This document shows, piece after piece, positions 34,354 through 64,000 of a DNA stretch of 64,000 bases; position 1 is the first letter of the stretch; each line of letters starts with the position of its first letter. Under the pieces are notes generated by a model. The model ran no database searches, was not told the DNA's origin, and saw only the letters and a list, made by a program, of their open reading frames with translations. Made by a program: the position numbers and the translations under genes. Origin of the DNA: Lumbricus rubellus (lineage: Eukaryota; Annelida; Clitellata; Crassiclitellata; Lumbricidae); NCBI GenBank assembly GCA_945859605.1, contig OX243812.1, forward strand, positions 2,390,463 to 2,454,462. The letters run 5' to 3'.

Positions 34354-34660
34354 CAGGGTGGGCCAAAGAAACAAAACCATAATTTTTTGCCAATATCTTA
34401 GCCAGAATTAAGAATTTTTAAATCAAATTTTACAAGCTAAAATGCAATTCATATTTATATATGTAACAATGGCCATATTTAACCAAAATATTTCAAACAG
34501 AACAAAAGTTATATAATTTTAGTGAGTCCACCCACCTTTTTGACGATTCAAATATAACAAAAAACGATTTTTATTTCGACTGTAATATTTGATTTAAAAA
34601 TTCTTACTTCTGGCCAAGATATTGGCAAAAAACCTTAGGGATCTTTTTTGGCCCACCCTG
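34354..34660. mobile_element. Mariner-type MITE, 307 bp, TA duplication
   Basis: The ends CAGGGTGGGCCAAA and TTTTGGCCCACCCTG are inverted repeats flanked by TA at 34352-34353 and 34661-34662. Internal inverted arms include GCCAATATCTTAGCCAG and its near complement, so it can form a long hairpin. Confidence 0.85.
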
Positions 34661-37600
34661 TATATAGGACCTTGAGATTCAAGTCCTTAACTCACAATTC
34701 CTCAGTAACATTGATTGATGCTTGGCCATTAAATAGTGATGCTTAATAAACGCATAATAATAATAATATTGCATCATTATTGCTATTATTCATAAATTTC
34801 CCTGTAATCCATATAATATTGAAGATGGTTAGGCTGTTATCATCGATGTATTAATGCGTTGCTTTTCAAACATCTCTTCTTAAAGCTTTGCCATTGTTTC
34901 CTAACAAAGGAAACATCATGTCACGTTTCCTTAAAGCAACTTATGTATTGAGTAAGTTTTCTTGAAAGTTGGTTGTCACAAAAAGAATTATAATTTCTGA
35001 TGGGTAATATTACTTGGCAGAAAATTGGTTTAGGACTTGCCCGACTTGAGAAGTTAGGGATCATTCACACAGGCTGTCCATGACAAATGAATTACTTTGG
35101 ATCACTTCTCCACACTGGTGCAGTCCTCACTTTATGCAACTGTGCATCAAAAAATTGGTTCTAAGCAGTACCAACAACGAAAAACTACGTAAAAAAGACG
35201 ACGACAGCAGCACCATAGTTAAATCTTTTTACCAATTCTCGTCGTCATAAAACACATTTTACCAGCAGAACATCATGTCCTATGCTTACTCGTCGAAACG
35301 CTAAACAAGAAAATTGTACAACACAAATGCGGACAAACGGTTAAAAGCATGATTACTTAAAACGATAATACATGATTCACATAGAAAACAAAACGTAACG
35401 ACAAACCGAAAACGTGCGGTATATAAATGTTCGCAGTGTACACACATCGCATATGTACACACACGCATACAAATGTAGCCTACACGCGTACATACAGAAA
35501 TGCGGTACAGACATGACATGTATAGATAACAGAAATGAGGTAAAGACCTGTGCATTCCTTCTGTACTTGAATCTCGCAAGGCAGTACAAACGTTCCAGGA
35601 TATAATTATTTTGTCAATATTTCTTAACAGCTTTGTCGAACACTTTCACATGCAGCATTTTCCACAGAAATTTGTCAGTACAATGTACAAAACAATAAGC
35701 TTTGGTATAAATTGTTTCTTTAAATGACAAGGTTTTTGGTGAAGTGAAAATGGTTCACAATTCAAAGTGATTTGCCGGTTACTGAGTTACTGTTTAAATC
35801 GGTTGAATGAGGAAATGTGGGTCAACCCATGTCACAAGACACAACAGTTTTCAAAGCATAGAGAAGCCCATAACTAATAATGTCACCCGTTTCTAGTGAA
35901 CTAAGGCATAAACAGCTGATGGTAGACTCGTGCATAGTTTGCTTAGATAAATGACCATAATTATACATAATGCATTACTAAATTCCAGACTAACCCAGAT
36001 TCCCAGCATGCACGCGCACAAACACACACATGCTTGGACAATATTTTCTAATAATTTAAACATTGGTGTCCCATTTTGGCTCTGCCTAACTTCTGTGCAC
36101 ATTACATATCTTCATAATTACAATAAACCTTATCCAATCATGCAACATTCTCAAACTACAAAAAACAGTTCTTGCCACACACACACACACACACACACCA
36201 TCATACAAATCGCATATAAACCATGAAATTCATTACTCTGTGAACGTTTCTACCAGGTTGCCCTGGGTCTGTTCCTCACCATTAAATATATTTAATTACT
36301 AACTTGCATCCACAAAGCACTTCAATCTCACCATCGATTGTTTCTTGGTATACATGCTAACAACATCAACATAGGACGTGATTTTTGCAATGTCAATTAC
36401 AAACATTATCGTAGAAAGGAAGCTGTCCATTCTCAAAATGTCCGTTAAGCGTGATGCTATATTTACAGAATGACATTTGCGTACGATTGCAATGCAACGC
36501 TGAAACAACTTAAATAATTGACAAAGACATAAATTGTAGCGTCGTTTCAACAAAGCAAAAGCTACAGGCAACATCCTACATTCACATCAAATTGACCGAA
36601 GAGCAGAGCGTCAGCGCAACATGTCACATTCGCAACACATGTCATACTCAGCCGTTGCAAACATGAAAAATCACACACTGCAACCGGTTATAATGCAGCC
36701 ACCAGATTTCCCTACTACATCATCCCCCCAGGTTAGATCTACTACCACCCACGCAGTGGCACGCACACAGTGCTTCCAGTTGTGACGATTCTAGCAGCAA
36801 GGGGAATTTCCTGTTAAACAAGCATGCAGTGGGCTCAACTTAACCACAAATAGACATCACAAGTGTAAAGTGTACACCATATTATGTGAACATGCATTTA
36901 TAAATATTGGCCACACTGTATGTAGACTTAGAGTCACACTTTTGCAGTTCTGACTAAGCAGAAGAAGATATCATCACTAATGACAGGAATACAGGGCGTC
37001 GGACCTTACAAGTTACTCTGTCTGTCACTATTATGACCTTACAAGTTACTCTGTCTGTCACTATTATGACCTGTTGCTGTTGTCAAGTAATCTGTAACTA
37101 TAGTTGCAACAGAACAAGCCTGGGATAGAACATGTTGCCTAGCTACGTGAAACCTCTAAACTGGAATGAGAAAGTTCGGCACACAGGCATCTATCTCTCT
37201 TCTCTCTCTCTCTCGTCAATGCAAAACAAACGCTATAAGAAAACAAAACCAGATTTCCTAAAACTGTGATTGTATCAGTAATCACAAGAATTCGGCTCAT
37301 TTACAAAATCGTTATCATAGATTTGAGCGCAAGACTTCTTCATTTCCAACAAAAGTAGACCAAAACTTCCTTCAAACACAGGTTCTTACATAAAACCGAG
37401 CTCTGTAGATTCTGATCGAAACATCTAATTCAGCTTAACCCCACATAATCTCACTCTGACACAACTGATTGAAATTAATGTTGCCTCAGAAACAGGTTGC
37501 GAAATGCCAGTAAGTCTTAGGAAACTTTGTTGTAACAGAATAGTCAACACAGAGCAGAGCATTATGCTTCCTATAATTATTGATACAACAGTAATGGAGT

Positions 37601-37819
37601 GAAATTTATCTCCAGTTTAGAATTGCAACTGTTTGGAGAACCTCATAACGATAAACAATAAGAAAACAGACTTGCAAAGATGTCAACATCAATATAACAA
37701 GGTCAGAATTGTGGATCTAATTAAGATTCATTTCAGCTTTAGAACATTATACACTGATTATAACGTCGTTAGTACACAAAAGTGACCCAAGAGAGAACCT
37801 TGGACAAAAAGAGACGATA

Positions 37820-38110
37820 ATTGACAAGATCAGAAAAAGACGACTCACATGCTTTGGACATGTAATAAGGATGACAGATAAAAATAGGCAGCCGGCCACG
37901 GCTCTATGTGGCTAGGTAGAGGAAACAAGAAGCAGAAGAAGTCAGACAAATACATGGACGATGAATGTGATGGAAGAGCTAAAGACACAGCGTATGGACA
38001 CATGAGAGAAGATGTGGATGAAGATAACGATTTGGAGACTATGTCTTGTTAAAGTATCATCGTCGTCAGCACATGCCTGATGGGGGAGAAGAAAGAAAAG
38101 CGTACTTGAC
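37820..38110 (+). mobile_element. Degraded RTE-like LINE tail
   Basis: A frame with several stops reads IRKRRLTCFGHVIRMTDKNR, matching the order of IRKRRLRWFGHVRRMEEQR in the 5815-6440 copy. The trailing CATCGTCGTCAGCAC and GGGGGAGAAGAAAG correspond to that copy's 3' tail. Confidence 0.7.
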
Positions 38111-40562
38111 ATGGAAGAAAAAGAAGGCCAAAGTGTTCTATTTTACCCGTTACGAGATTCTATGACGCAAGGAACATCCTTAAAAACACCGTTTCAAATG
38201 GGAACGATGCCGTTTCAAATGGGAACGATACCATTTCAAATGTGAACGATTGTTTCAACAGACCTCTGACTAACGCCATTCAATCAATCAACATCACGAC
38301 AATCAAATACGCAATCATGAAACGAACACGACCAAAATCAAGAAACTAAAACAGAAACATGTTGGAATAAGTCGGCCAACGCGAAAACAACAACGGAATC
38401 GAAAACAGAAAACATTTAAAAACAAAATGAAAACGAAAAAACGCGGCTAAACCAGTTTTGGCTTGGCAACCAGTTTTTAAATAAACACAGTACATAGACG
38501 ATAAACTGGAAAATATACATTGGAACCCCAACTAACGTAACCCACTATGTGCACACTCTGAAAAACCATTGCAGTGCTTTTGTGATGCACTTGAATGTTG
38601 CAATGTCAACTCCCTAACACACACACAGTCTGGTCAAAATTCCTAAATTGATTTAGCTTCTATTTTCCTGCATTGTCAAGCGTCACTGCCAAATAACAAA
38701 GAATTAATTATTATTATCAATATTTTTATAGTTACAACAATTTTTACCATTTTTCTAAATTGTCATTTACTATTATCGGTACTATTATTATTATTATTGC
38801 TATTATTATTACTATTATTATGGAACACATTTATTTCTTCATGCAACAGACAAACTCATTTACAGACTAATGAACTAACTGGGTTACAATCAATCAATAA
38901 TTATTGTTATGTAATAATAATTATAATTATTATTTATCACTATTATTATTAATTTGCAATACAACACAACTGTGAGTGAAGAAGTTGCTCACGGGCCAAC
39001 AAAGAGTAGATATTCAAATCCAGACACTTTTTTTCGCAACATGCAACAAAGTGAAGCACTCTAATAACCAGCGTACCAGGTACAGTGACCCAAACGTGGT
39101 ACAAATCAATACGTCTTGCACAAGGTACAATACCGTAGCACTGCAAAAGAGGCACCAGCGCAATGCTCCAGGTATTTATACCAGCAGGTCTTGATGCTAA
39201 GACACACATAGCTATGTAATATATGTATCGTATATATAATTAATTATACATGAGGCTACATGTATGCATCTATCTTTATAGAGGTCTGAGCACTAGGGCC
39301 AAGTACGCAATCAGATATAATTATGTACAAATTAACAAAGTCCAAATGCTCGGAATAATAAATAAGTCTTGACGAATTCAGATATCTACATGTTCACGCG
39401 ACTTATAAAGTCATACAGAAACGTCATACACACACAATCATACACATACAACCATACACACAAAGACAATGCATACGCATATATTATACACACATCTATT
39501 TATATTAAACGTGCAAACTTCAGGCATGGCATTCCATTCCAGTATATATTAAGTATACATAATTATGTATACACATTAGATGCATATGCATACACATAAT
39601 ACATTAATAATATAAATCTGCATATAGATACATATAAGGACAAGCTAACTCCATCTCTAATACTCGGGGCATGGGTTGAAGGACTCACGTATCTTTTGGC
39701 TGCAGCACACACGTGATGTGATGTGATGCCAAACAACCTTTCCATACAAAGTCTGAAGACAAAAATGACCATGCGTTGTAAAACTCCACCACTGCTTGCA
39801 CTCTGACAGTGCCAGTCCCAAGCCTGGATAAAAGAGGAGGGCGACGCTAATGATCTTTGCTATCCAATAAAGTGTCACTAAACTGAACCGACTGCATGCT
39901 GAAAGATTTGAATCGCTGGCAATGAAAAGGTGAACTACGACGGAGACCTACACTGGCTCCCATGTTCCGTAGCAAGACAGTCACTCATACGACTGCAAGT
40001 GCATTCGGACAACGACTAGCAACATCCTGACAGTATTGCTCTAATAATTATGGGATGCATAATATCCTGCCCAAGTCATTACATATGGTAAGACATATTA
40101 TCGTAATGACACGTACGACTCATGTTGCCTCTCTCCAAGACAACCAGGCTGTCGACCTGATTACACACAGAATAGCAAGACAGAAGCTGAGAAGAGACTG
40201 CGTGAAACACATGCAACTACAATATGGGATTTGGAGAAGTCCTACAGTATACCACATATGATTGCATGACGTATAAAACCCACTAGGAATATATATTGCC
40301 ATATTATTATTTTATCACATTTTGACACACACAGAAATGTGACTATGAGCTTTCGCATTTCACGGGCTTCACATTTCATGGGTTTCACATTTCCTAATGG
40401 GATGCTGTGGATAGTGGATACATATGCAGCTGCTTGCTACGTCACTGGCACAAAGATAAAAACTCAAAGCAGGAGAATCTCCACAAATTTCAGGAATCAC
40501 GCGAGAAATGAACATCGCTAGCACACAATGAATAGCTTTACCCAAGGCTTTCTTCACATTCA

Positions 40563-40641
40563 TTCACATCACATGCTCATACCACATCACATGTTCATAC
40601 CACATCACATGTTCATACCACATCACATGTTCATACCACAT
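40563..40641 (+). repeat. 18-bp tandem repeat, four copies
   Basis: The unit CACATCACATGTTCATAC occurs four times; the first copy has GCTC for GTTC. No gene context. Confidence 0.85.
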
Positions 40642-41118
40642 AAATGCAAGTTAAACCCCGTGATTGATCGAATAAGTCAATCAAGTCGATTGCGATTTGA
40701 AAAAGTCGAGTCGGTTTTGAGACTTGGATCGACTTGCAAGTCGAGTCGCGGTTTATTTCGACAAGTCGTATTACGTCAACTGATGTTTCTTTGACTTGAC
40801 TGTGAAGTATTTTACTAACAATTTCTTTCTCTTGTATCCTAATATTGTGAAATTGTCATGGGACAAACAAACGAACTGAAATGGAACAAAAGAATCGAAG
40901 TCCTTAGCAATTTTAGCCAGGAGACTACACAGTCCAAGTTGGAAAAGTTTACCAAGATGATCGCTACTTGCCAAGTCAATCGAGTCAACAAAATTGACCG
41001 AGTCAACGGAGTCGATTGAGTCAACGAAGTCGATTGAGTCAATGAATTCGATCGAGTCAACGATGTCAATGAAGCCAACGAAGTCGGTCAACAGTTAAGT
41101 CAAGTCCATCGTAAAACT

Positions 41119-41345
41119 CGACTTGATTGATCATGGGATATAACTTGACTGATCATGGGTATAACTTGACTGATCATGGGTATAACTTGACTGATCATGG
41201 GTATAACTTGACTGATCATGGGTATAACTTGACTGATCATGGGTATAACTTGACTGATCATGGGTATAACTTGACTGATCATGGGTATAACTTGACTGAT
41301 CATGGGTATAACTTGATTGATAATGGGGTATAACTTGATTGATCA
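41119..41345 (+). repeat. 21-bp tandem repeat, about ten copies
   Basis: The unit ATAACTTGACTGATCATGGGT repeats almost exactly. The frames across it on both strands are artefacts of a 21-bp unit. Upstream (40650-41100) are looser GAGTCAA/GTCGATT motifs on the same theme, probably older relatives of the array. Confidence 0.92.
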
Positions 41346-44300
41346 TGGGGTATAATAATAATAATGCACAAAAAATAAGAAGCGAGTTTTCACAGAAATA
41401 ACGACATCAAACAAGATCATCATCATCATCATCAGCTGTGCACCGTTCACCAAAATATAAACGAAAACATTGACACAAAAAAATAATCGGACAACGAAAA
41501 GCATTTGACTAAATCGCAACATCACGATACACATTTTACATTTATATACAATGCACAGGACAACTGAGGACATGCAGATACGCCATGCGTCTGAAAACTC
41601 AAACCAAACGGGTTCTGCTTGAAAAGCTTCGTAACTAATTATATCTGCATGAATGAAATTTACTCGTGTCATTTAAAAGTAAAATTGTTGTTACGTTACT
41701 GCTCCTCCTCCCTGAAATAGACTTTCCAACAATGCTATTCTTGTCTCTTCTCAACCTTGTTTTTCACCACTCTGTACCCGAAACACGTTCTTCTGTTCGT
41801 CACAAAACCTCTCTGCCATGTTTCCATTATCCGTCCTTCCAATATGGCGTTCAGTTTGACGGTTACACCTTAGTTTGTAAAAACCATGTCGCTGTAAAGA
41901 TGGCATTCATTGACCAAATAGTCTGCCCTGCCTGCCTGCCATTGATCAGTGAGTGCACTGATGACATGTGGCAGACATCAGTCGTCTCTTCAACAATGAA
42001 GCTAGCGTTCAACACATCGTTACATAGTTCAAGAGCTGAACATAAGACGACTTCATTCATTACATTCATCGCAAAAGCCAAAATTGTTGAGTCCACGTTT
42101 TACGGCTAACAACATTTTAACGTGCAGTAGAGCACAGAGTTGAAAATAGCGACATGAAAACAAGGCTTCTGAAGAATAAAATCAAGCCCTCCAACATGGA
42201 GGGGGGACAGATCATCGCAAAGTTCCATGCAACCAACTCTCACCCAAACTCCGCCCCCAACCTACTATAGCACGGAAATTCCCACGCTATGGGAATTCCG
42301 GACACCGGTGCGGATCTTACGTCGACCTAACAGCAAACGCTATTTAATTATATATTTAATTATATCAACAACGATCATTTTTCGACGAATTCAAGCACAT
42401 GATTGAAATAATTCGCAGTCACTAGAAATATTAGATTACCAATTCGGCCTAAAGTCTCCATTCACAGCAGTCCAACGCTTATAATTATATAGAAATACAT
42501 TCCAAACATCGCATATAAATACACGTGTGTACGCATGTACATGCGTGGGATGTCAAAAAAATACCAACAGACATATAAACATTATGTACAAGAACGCGTA
42601 CGCAAGACACACAACCGCGCACAAACAGAGTGGACGTACAAAGCGCGTGCATGCAAAGAAGTGTCAATGTGTTGTCCTCAGCTGGGCTTAAATGCATAGT
42701 CTTTCTTATTTCGATGGCTAAAGCGGAAACGCGGTTGACGGCTTACGGCTAATGAATTCCGTCCGACTCCCTCGTTTCTCAAACCGTTCGAGTAGACTGT
42801 CCAACATGTTGTGTGAAAGCTCTCCGTGACTATTTGACCTAGACTCAGTTGATCGACCGTAATAATCGAATCAATTTACCAAAAATCTTTGTACCAAATT
42901 ATTGAATTTTCGACGCATCATCATAAGTCGCGCATCTCTATAATCGTCTTTTTTTTAAATCCAGATGATCCAGATTGCATCGATTGTCCTAAGTCCTCTT
43001 CCATCCATCTCTATAAATTGCTTCATGTTGTCGTTAGGTTGGTTGCTCGTATGTGCTCTCGTCAAAGACCGGATTCTTTCTTCTTTGGGTGCTGGGACCC
43101 AACCAGCAACCCAAGAAACGACCGACGTTTGCGAAACAGTCTGCTCTGCTGTATGTGCGCTAAATAGCATGATGCAACGATGGAGGTATGAGGCGGTGGA
43201 TGGATGGGGTAACAAAAAAGGTAAACTGCAATGGACTCATAAGGGGTGGATGGGTGGAAAACAGAACAATGAACTGCGATGGACGTACAAGGGAGGAGGG
43301 TCAAAAGGAAGACAATTGCTTACTCACGTCTTGCTTCTCGAAGCGCCGATGTAGCAAATGGTGAATCACAAAAGTCATGATGGCCGAAATGCACTCCAGA
43401 ACGTGTGGCTTATTTTCTTGATAACATCAACATAGAAAGACCATTGCACTAAAGGTGCAGCAGCAGATGTGACATCTGTTCAATGTTCATTGCTCCGACG
43501 AAGAACATTTCAAAGCCAAACAACAGACGCGATGCCACAAGGTTTCAAACGATCAAAAACAGCGAAAATGACTTTCAAAGGCATCAAGTTGGTCGAGATG
43601 TCTTGCTGCTGCAACTCGCTTTGTTGGTGGGAAAGAAGTGCCATTTCATGTTTAAAAATGACAAAGGAATACAACAATTAACAGCAGAGTTCAATTTCGT
43701 GGTTAACCCTTTGCATACGAGTACAACACCATTCCTGTCCCAACACAATGGAGAGAAATCTTCATGTACCTGAGGGTTTCCTGCATCATGATATAAACAA
43801 AATATCTTTCAACGCACAAAGTTCAACATCAACATTACTCGCAGCTGTAACGCTCTGACCAATCCAACCAAAATTTCTCCACACACCGCAAATATCTCCA
43901 GCACGTACAAACGAATGACCAATTCATATTGCACGCATGCACCACATTTTACAGCCAACGTCACCTCTACATGCAATTTTCCAAACTGAGAACGCAACAG
44001 GAAAACAACGTTCGAGAAGACCGTATAAAAGAATGTGGCAGACGATGCATCAACAATCGATGGATCAGCAAAAAATAGCGTCAAATTTCCAGTCTACCTC
44101 AGCACAGAAATTCCACAGAAATTCCACGCTACACGCATCAACGAGGGTTCAAGACGATTTCGTCAGATCAAAGCCCGAAAGATTTTCTTACATTGCAGTC
44201 GGATGGGGGGTGGGTGGGGGGGTGTGGGGGTCAAACCACGGAGATGGAAGAACATCTCCAGCCACAGTGAGATGCAACAGCAGACAACACTTAGCGCAAC

Positions 44301-44428
44301 GACGACAGGCAGCAGCAGCAGCAGCAGCACCAGAGAATACAAAGCTAGACGTTGTTCGCGCAGTAGGAAAGGCACTGTCTCTCGACACAAAGAAGACAAA
44401 GAAAGAGGCGCCGCCGACGCCGCCGTCG

Positions 44429-63148
<18,720 letters not shown>

Positions 63149-63645
63149 CTGGGAAGAAGCACCACACACATGCATCAGACGGCAAACAACAACCGCACGT
63201 ATAAAGCTACAATTGTCTTTGTTTCGAATGGAAAAGCCATGAGACAGAGGACGTAGCAGGGCAAAGTGGGGGAATAGCCGATGGAGTTATCATTATTACG
63301 TTGTTATTAATTATTATTAGCAGTATTACACTTTCAGATCTACTGACGAGGTTTTACATAGCCAGTCCCTCAATGCACCGCATGACCAATGCACAGACCC
63401 TGTAGGCAATCCGTTGTGGGACAGGGAGCCAACGCAAGACATCCCACGTATAATATATGAGATATTTGACCAAATTTTGAGATACGACCAATAAATCGCG
63501 CTGCAGTGCATTATCATTTTTTTAAAGTCATAAAAGCCATGTTGAAGTGATGTATACATGCCAAAATGTCACCTAGCAATTATATCTTTTCCTTAATCAG
63601 GTCCAGGCTGTGCTTCAATTCACAGAGAGATTAGATCGCAGCCAA
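63149..63645. other. ZSWIM upstream intron, nothing recognised
   Basis: Between the first visible ZSWIM exon and the 54-bp array I see no exon or mobile element. The polypyrimidine tract and acceptor (CTTCTTCCCAG) lie at about 63149-63160 on the minus strand. Confidence 0.5.
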
Positions 63646-63649
63646 CATC

Positions 63650-64000
63650 AGCATGATTTGATCACATAAGATTAGATTACGAGCGATCATTACCGGCATG
63701 ATTTGATCACATAAGATATCAATGATTAGATTACGAGCGATCATTACCGGCATGATTTGATCACATAAGATATCAATGATTAGATTACGAGCGATCATTA
63801 CCGGCATGATTTGATCACATAAGATATCAATGATTAGATTACGAGCGATCATTACCGGCATGATTTGATCACACAAGATATCAATGATTAGATTACGAGC
63901 GATCATTACCGGCATGATTTGATCAATAAAAATGCTGATTAGATTACGAGCGATCATTACCGGCATGATTTGATCACATAAGATCAATTGATTAGATTAC
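63650..64000 (+). repeat. 54-bp tandem array running off the right edge, about six copies
   Basis: The unit starts GATTAGATTACGAGCGATCA and continues TTACCGGCATGATTTGATCA, CATAAGATATCAAT. The first copy lacks the ATATCAAT part, and the last visible ones differ (CAATAAAAATGCT, GATCAATT). It includes the palindrome TGATCA. A 54-bp unit is 18 codons, which explains the open frame on the minus strand. Confidence 0.9.

Larger units (their letters stand above)
29419..44428. other. Gene-poor 15 kb between PACSIN and ZSWIM (convergent 3' ends)
   Basis: PACSIN ends from the left and ZSWIM from the right, so both 3' UTRs should lie here. Contents: an L2 tail (minus, about 29880-30030), two MITEs, a SINE, a RTE-like LINE tail, simple repeats (CA at 36177-36200, ATT-rich at 38700-38960), a 33-bp duplication at 37006-37068, a 20-bp triplet repeat at about 38188-38252, and two minisatellites at 40.5-41.3 kb. 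The frame at 41666-42109 (147 codons) has no recognisable family. I see no conserved exon. Confidence 0.5.

Noticed and set aside
41666..42109. 147-residue plus-strand frame
   Set aside because: It has no family signature, no splice context and ordinary AT-rich composition; probably chance, and perhaps antisense to the ZSWIM 3' UTR.

Overview
The window is animal (metazoan) nuclear DNA. Introns with GT-AG borders interrupt three conserved animal genes: an NME6-type nucleoside diphosphate kinase, a PACSIN/syndapin F-BAR-SH3 protein and a ZSWIM4/5/6-type protein. Around them lie L2/CR1- and RTE-like LINE 3' ends, tRNA-derived SINEs, hAT and mariner MITEs, many microsatellites and one Polinton/Maverick. 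The palindrome TAGGCCTA is over-represented. An invertebrate is likely; the phylum cannot be fixed from the sequence alone.

Layout. 0.37-1.75 kb: two minus-strand exons of a THAP-domain gene that runs off the left edge. 1.8-3.8 kb: a hAT-like element carrying a SINE and a LINE tail, then a 430-bp hAT MITE. 3.9-7.9 kb: NME6, six exons (+), first intron apparently GC-AG, with an antisense LINE tail and another hAT MITE in its introns. 9.6-11.3 kb: a three-Ig-domain type I membrane protein (+). 11.4-16.2 kb: no gene recognised. 16.2-29.4 kb: PACSIN, nine exons (+), 506 residues, with two NPF motifs and a C-terminal SH3. 29.4-44.4 kb: gene-poor repeats, MITEs and probably the 3' UTR of the next gene. 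44.4-63.1 kb: ten 3' exons of a ZSWIM4/5/6-like gene (-); its 5' part is beyond the right edge. 63.6-64 kb: a 54-bp tandem array running off the window.

An 8,514-bp Polinton-like element (46069-54582) sits in the last ZSWIM intron, flanked by an exact 6-bp duplication TACAAT. Its terminal inverted repeats are about 0.65-0.72 kb. Between them ten intact genes are packed head to tail on the minus strand: RING protein, packaging ATPase, two small unknowns, chromodomain integrase, two paralogous minor-capsid candidates, a pVI/pX-like protein, double-jelly-roll capsid candidate and adenain-like protease. There is no DNA polymerase B gene. It has the parts for integration, packaging, capsid assembly and maturation but would need replication from elsewhere.

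The most unusual pattern is in the host genes. At four exon ends in three unrelated genes, a minisatellite begins exactly at the 5' splice site, so that the donor itself is tandemly copied 4 to 17 times (units of 22, 20, 27 and 16 bp). A fifth array abuts a 3' splice site. In one array (ZSWIM, 15 x 27 bp) every donor keeps the reading frame, so splice choice could add blocks of nine residues. All exon joins were worked out by eye from reading phase and remembered family sequences; no alignment or RNA evidence was available.
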